Shown: one piece after another, positions 59,843 to 60,711 of the stretch | How the letters are laid out: each line of letters begins with the position of its first letter | Numbering within the stretch: the first letter of the stretch is position 1 | Assembly: GCF_004402785.1 (NCBI RefSeq) | Contig: NZ_SOFP01000016.1 | Span: 34,381 to 95,091, forward strand | DNA: 60,711 bases | Direction of reading: 5' to 3' | DNA from: Cryobacterium algoritolerans | Lineage (GTDB): Bacteria; Actinomycetota; Actinomycetes; Actinomycetales; Microbacteriaceae | The notes under the pieces: model-generated | Seen by the model: only the letters and a program-made list of their open reading frames with translations | What the model was told of the DNA's origin: nothing | The model's database searches: none | Position numbers and translations under genes: made by a program

Positions 59843-60711
59843 TGGCGCTCGCGCGAACGCACGCGGTGGCGCTCCTCGGGCTCACTGGGGCACTGGTCGA
59901 GGTGGAGGCCGACATCTCCGGCCAGCTGCCCGGCATTGTTCTGATCGGCCTGCCGGATGCCGCCCTGTCTGAGGCCACAGAACGGGTGCGAGCCGCAGCG
60001 AAGAACTCGGGTTGCCCGCTCACCCGCAACAGGCTCACCATCAACCTGTCACCCGCGGCGCTGCCCAAACACGGTTCCGGCTTCGACCTGGCAATCGCAC
60101 TGGCCTGCCTCGCCGCCGACGAGGCGGTCTCCGCGGAGTCGGTCGGATCGGTGGTGCACCTTGGCGAACTCGCCCTTGACGGCCGGCTGCGCCCGACGCC
60201 CGGCATGCTCCCCGCGGTGATCGCGGCCGCCAGGCTCGGCCACAGCACCGTGATGGTCCCGGCCGGCAACGCCGCAGAGGCCGCCCTCGTGCCGGGGGTT
60301 CGGGTCGTCGGAGTCGCCTCCCTCCGGGACGCGGCCATCTGGCATGGTTCCCGGCTCGCACCGATGCGGGTCGACCCGATCGCTGCGCCCGACGAAGACG
60401 GCGTCGACACGGTCGAACCGGAGCTGGCCGATGTGATCGGCAACGACGACGCCATCCTGGCACTGCAGATCGCGGCCGCCGGCGGCCACCATCTCCTCAT
60501 GGTCGGTCCGCCCGGTGCCGGCAAGACCATGCTGGCGGCCCGGCTGCCCGGGCTCCTGCCCGATCTCGACCCGGAGGCCTCCCTCGAGGTCAGTTCGATG
60601 CGCTCGCTCAGCGGGCGCGGGGTCGGCCGCGCCCTCGCGACGCGGCCGCCGCTCGAGGCGCCGCACCACACCGCCACCGCCGCGGCCATGGTGGGCGGGG
60701 GCAGCGGCCGG
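59842..60711 (+). CDS. YifB/ComM family Mg-chelatase-like AAA ATPase (3' end outside window)
   Basis: The frame runs from ATG 59842 to the window edge (290 codons). It begins MALARTHAVALLGLTGALVE with the ChlI-like N-domain (LPGIVLIGLPDAALSEA, NLSPAALPKHGSGFDLAIAL), then Walker A MVGPPGAGKTMLAARLPGLL near residue 220. ComM is a branch-migration helicase promoting recombination after natural transformation. It overlaps the yraN stop. Sensor and C-terminal domains are beyond the window. Confidence 0.93.
   Translation, partial: MALARTHAVALLGLTGALVEVEADISGQLPGIVLIGLPDAALSEATERVRAAAKNSGCPLTRNRLTINLSPAALPKHGSGFDLAIALACLAADEAVSAESVGSVVHLGELALDGRLRPTPGMLPAVIAAARLGHSTVMVPAGNAAEAALVPGVRVVGVASLRDAAIWHGSRLAPMRVDPIAAPDEDGVDTVEPELADVIGNDDAILALQIAAAGGHHLLMVGPPGAGKTMLAARLPGLLPDLDPEASLEVSSMRSLSGRGVGRALATRPPLEAPHHTATAAAMVGGGSGR

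Overview
The window is high-GC actinobacterial DNA (about two thirds G+C by eye). Gene order and protein types point to the Microbacteriaceae (Cryobacterium/Leifsonia-like); the family is an inference. It is mostly chromosomal core. I see no integrase, insertion sequence, CRISPR array or rRNA. The TetR gene at the left edge and the YifB/ComM-type ATPase at the right edge are cut by the window.

Layout. 1-2628: MacB-type ABC exporter operon ending in a TetR regulator. 2860-6945: metallo-hydrolase, lipid kinase, tRNA-Glu(CUC), a manganese (yybP-ykoY) riboswitch with its TerC-type membrane protein, and a PP2C phosphatase. 7183-13750: leucine leader peptide, leuCD, then the envelope run murA-plsC-gpsA-ddl, tightly overlapped. 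13785-19783: DUF3515 lipoprotein, thiL, rsmD, a TPR protein, recG, coaD. 19780-24633: MoxR ATPase, DUF58 protein and transglutaminase. 24645-31171: yceD, rpmF, rnc, mutM, smc. 31179-43075, all on the minus strand between smc and ftsY: a small Cys-rich copper-storage-type protein and a ten-gene assimilatory sulfate reduction operon (chelatase, sir, cysH, cysD, cysN, a sulfonate/nitrate-type ABC importer, cysG, fprA). 43199-47462: ftsY, DUF2004, a monooxygenase, ffh, an LLM oxidoreductase. 47926-55276: GCS2 ligase, then rpsP-khpA-rimM-(FNT channel)-trmD, rplS, lepB, rnhB, DUF2469. 55408-60711: long-form GAPDH, deazaflavin-type protein, M19 dipeptidase, SGNH hydrolase, YraN, YifB.

How genes work together. 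The minus-strand sulfur operon is nearly self-contained. The importer brings in a sulfur anion, CysDN makes APS, and an iron-sulfur CysH (CC plus CxxC motif, no APS kinase present) reduces it. Ferredoxin-type Sir makes sulfide, FprA can supply reduced ferredoxin, and CysG plus the chelatase make sirohaem for Sir. The SRP pair ftsY/ffh, lepB and the ribosome genes form a translation/secretion block.

Regulatory signals are the richest part of the window. A TANNNT -10 box lies exactly 6-7 nt before the start codon of about a dozen genes, implying widespread leaderless transcription. In three cases the upstream gene's TAG stop codon is the first half of that box. There are also a Leu-codon leader peptide with a 10-bp hairpin before leuC, a perfect 14-bp stem before rnc (RNase III), a foldable leader before rplS, a hairpin over the lepB ribosome-binding site, and a 9-bp-arm operator-like palindrome before a monooxygenase. 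Short in-frame tandem repeats (9-15 bp) occur unusually often, mostly at protein N-termini and in the SMC hinge.
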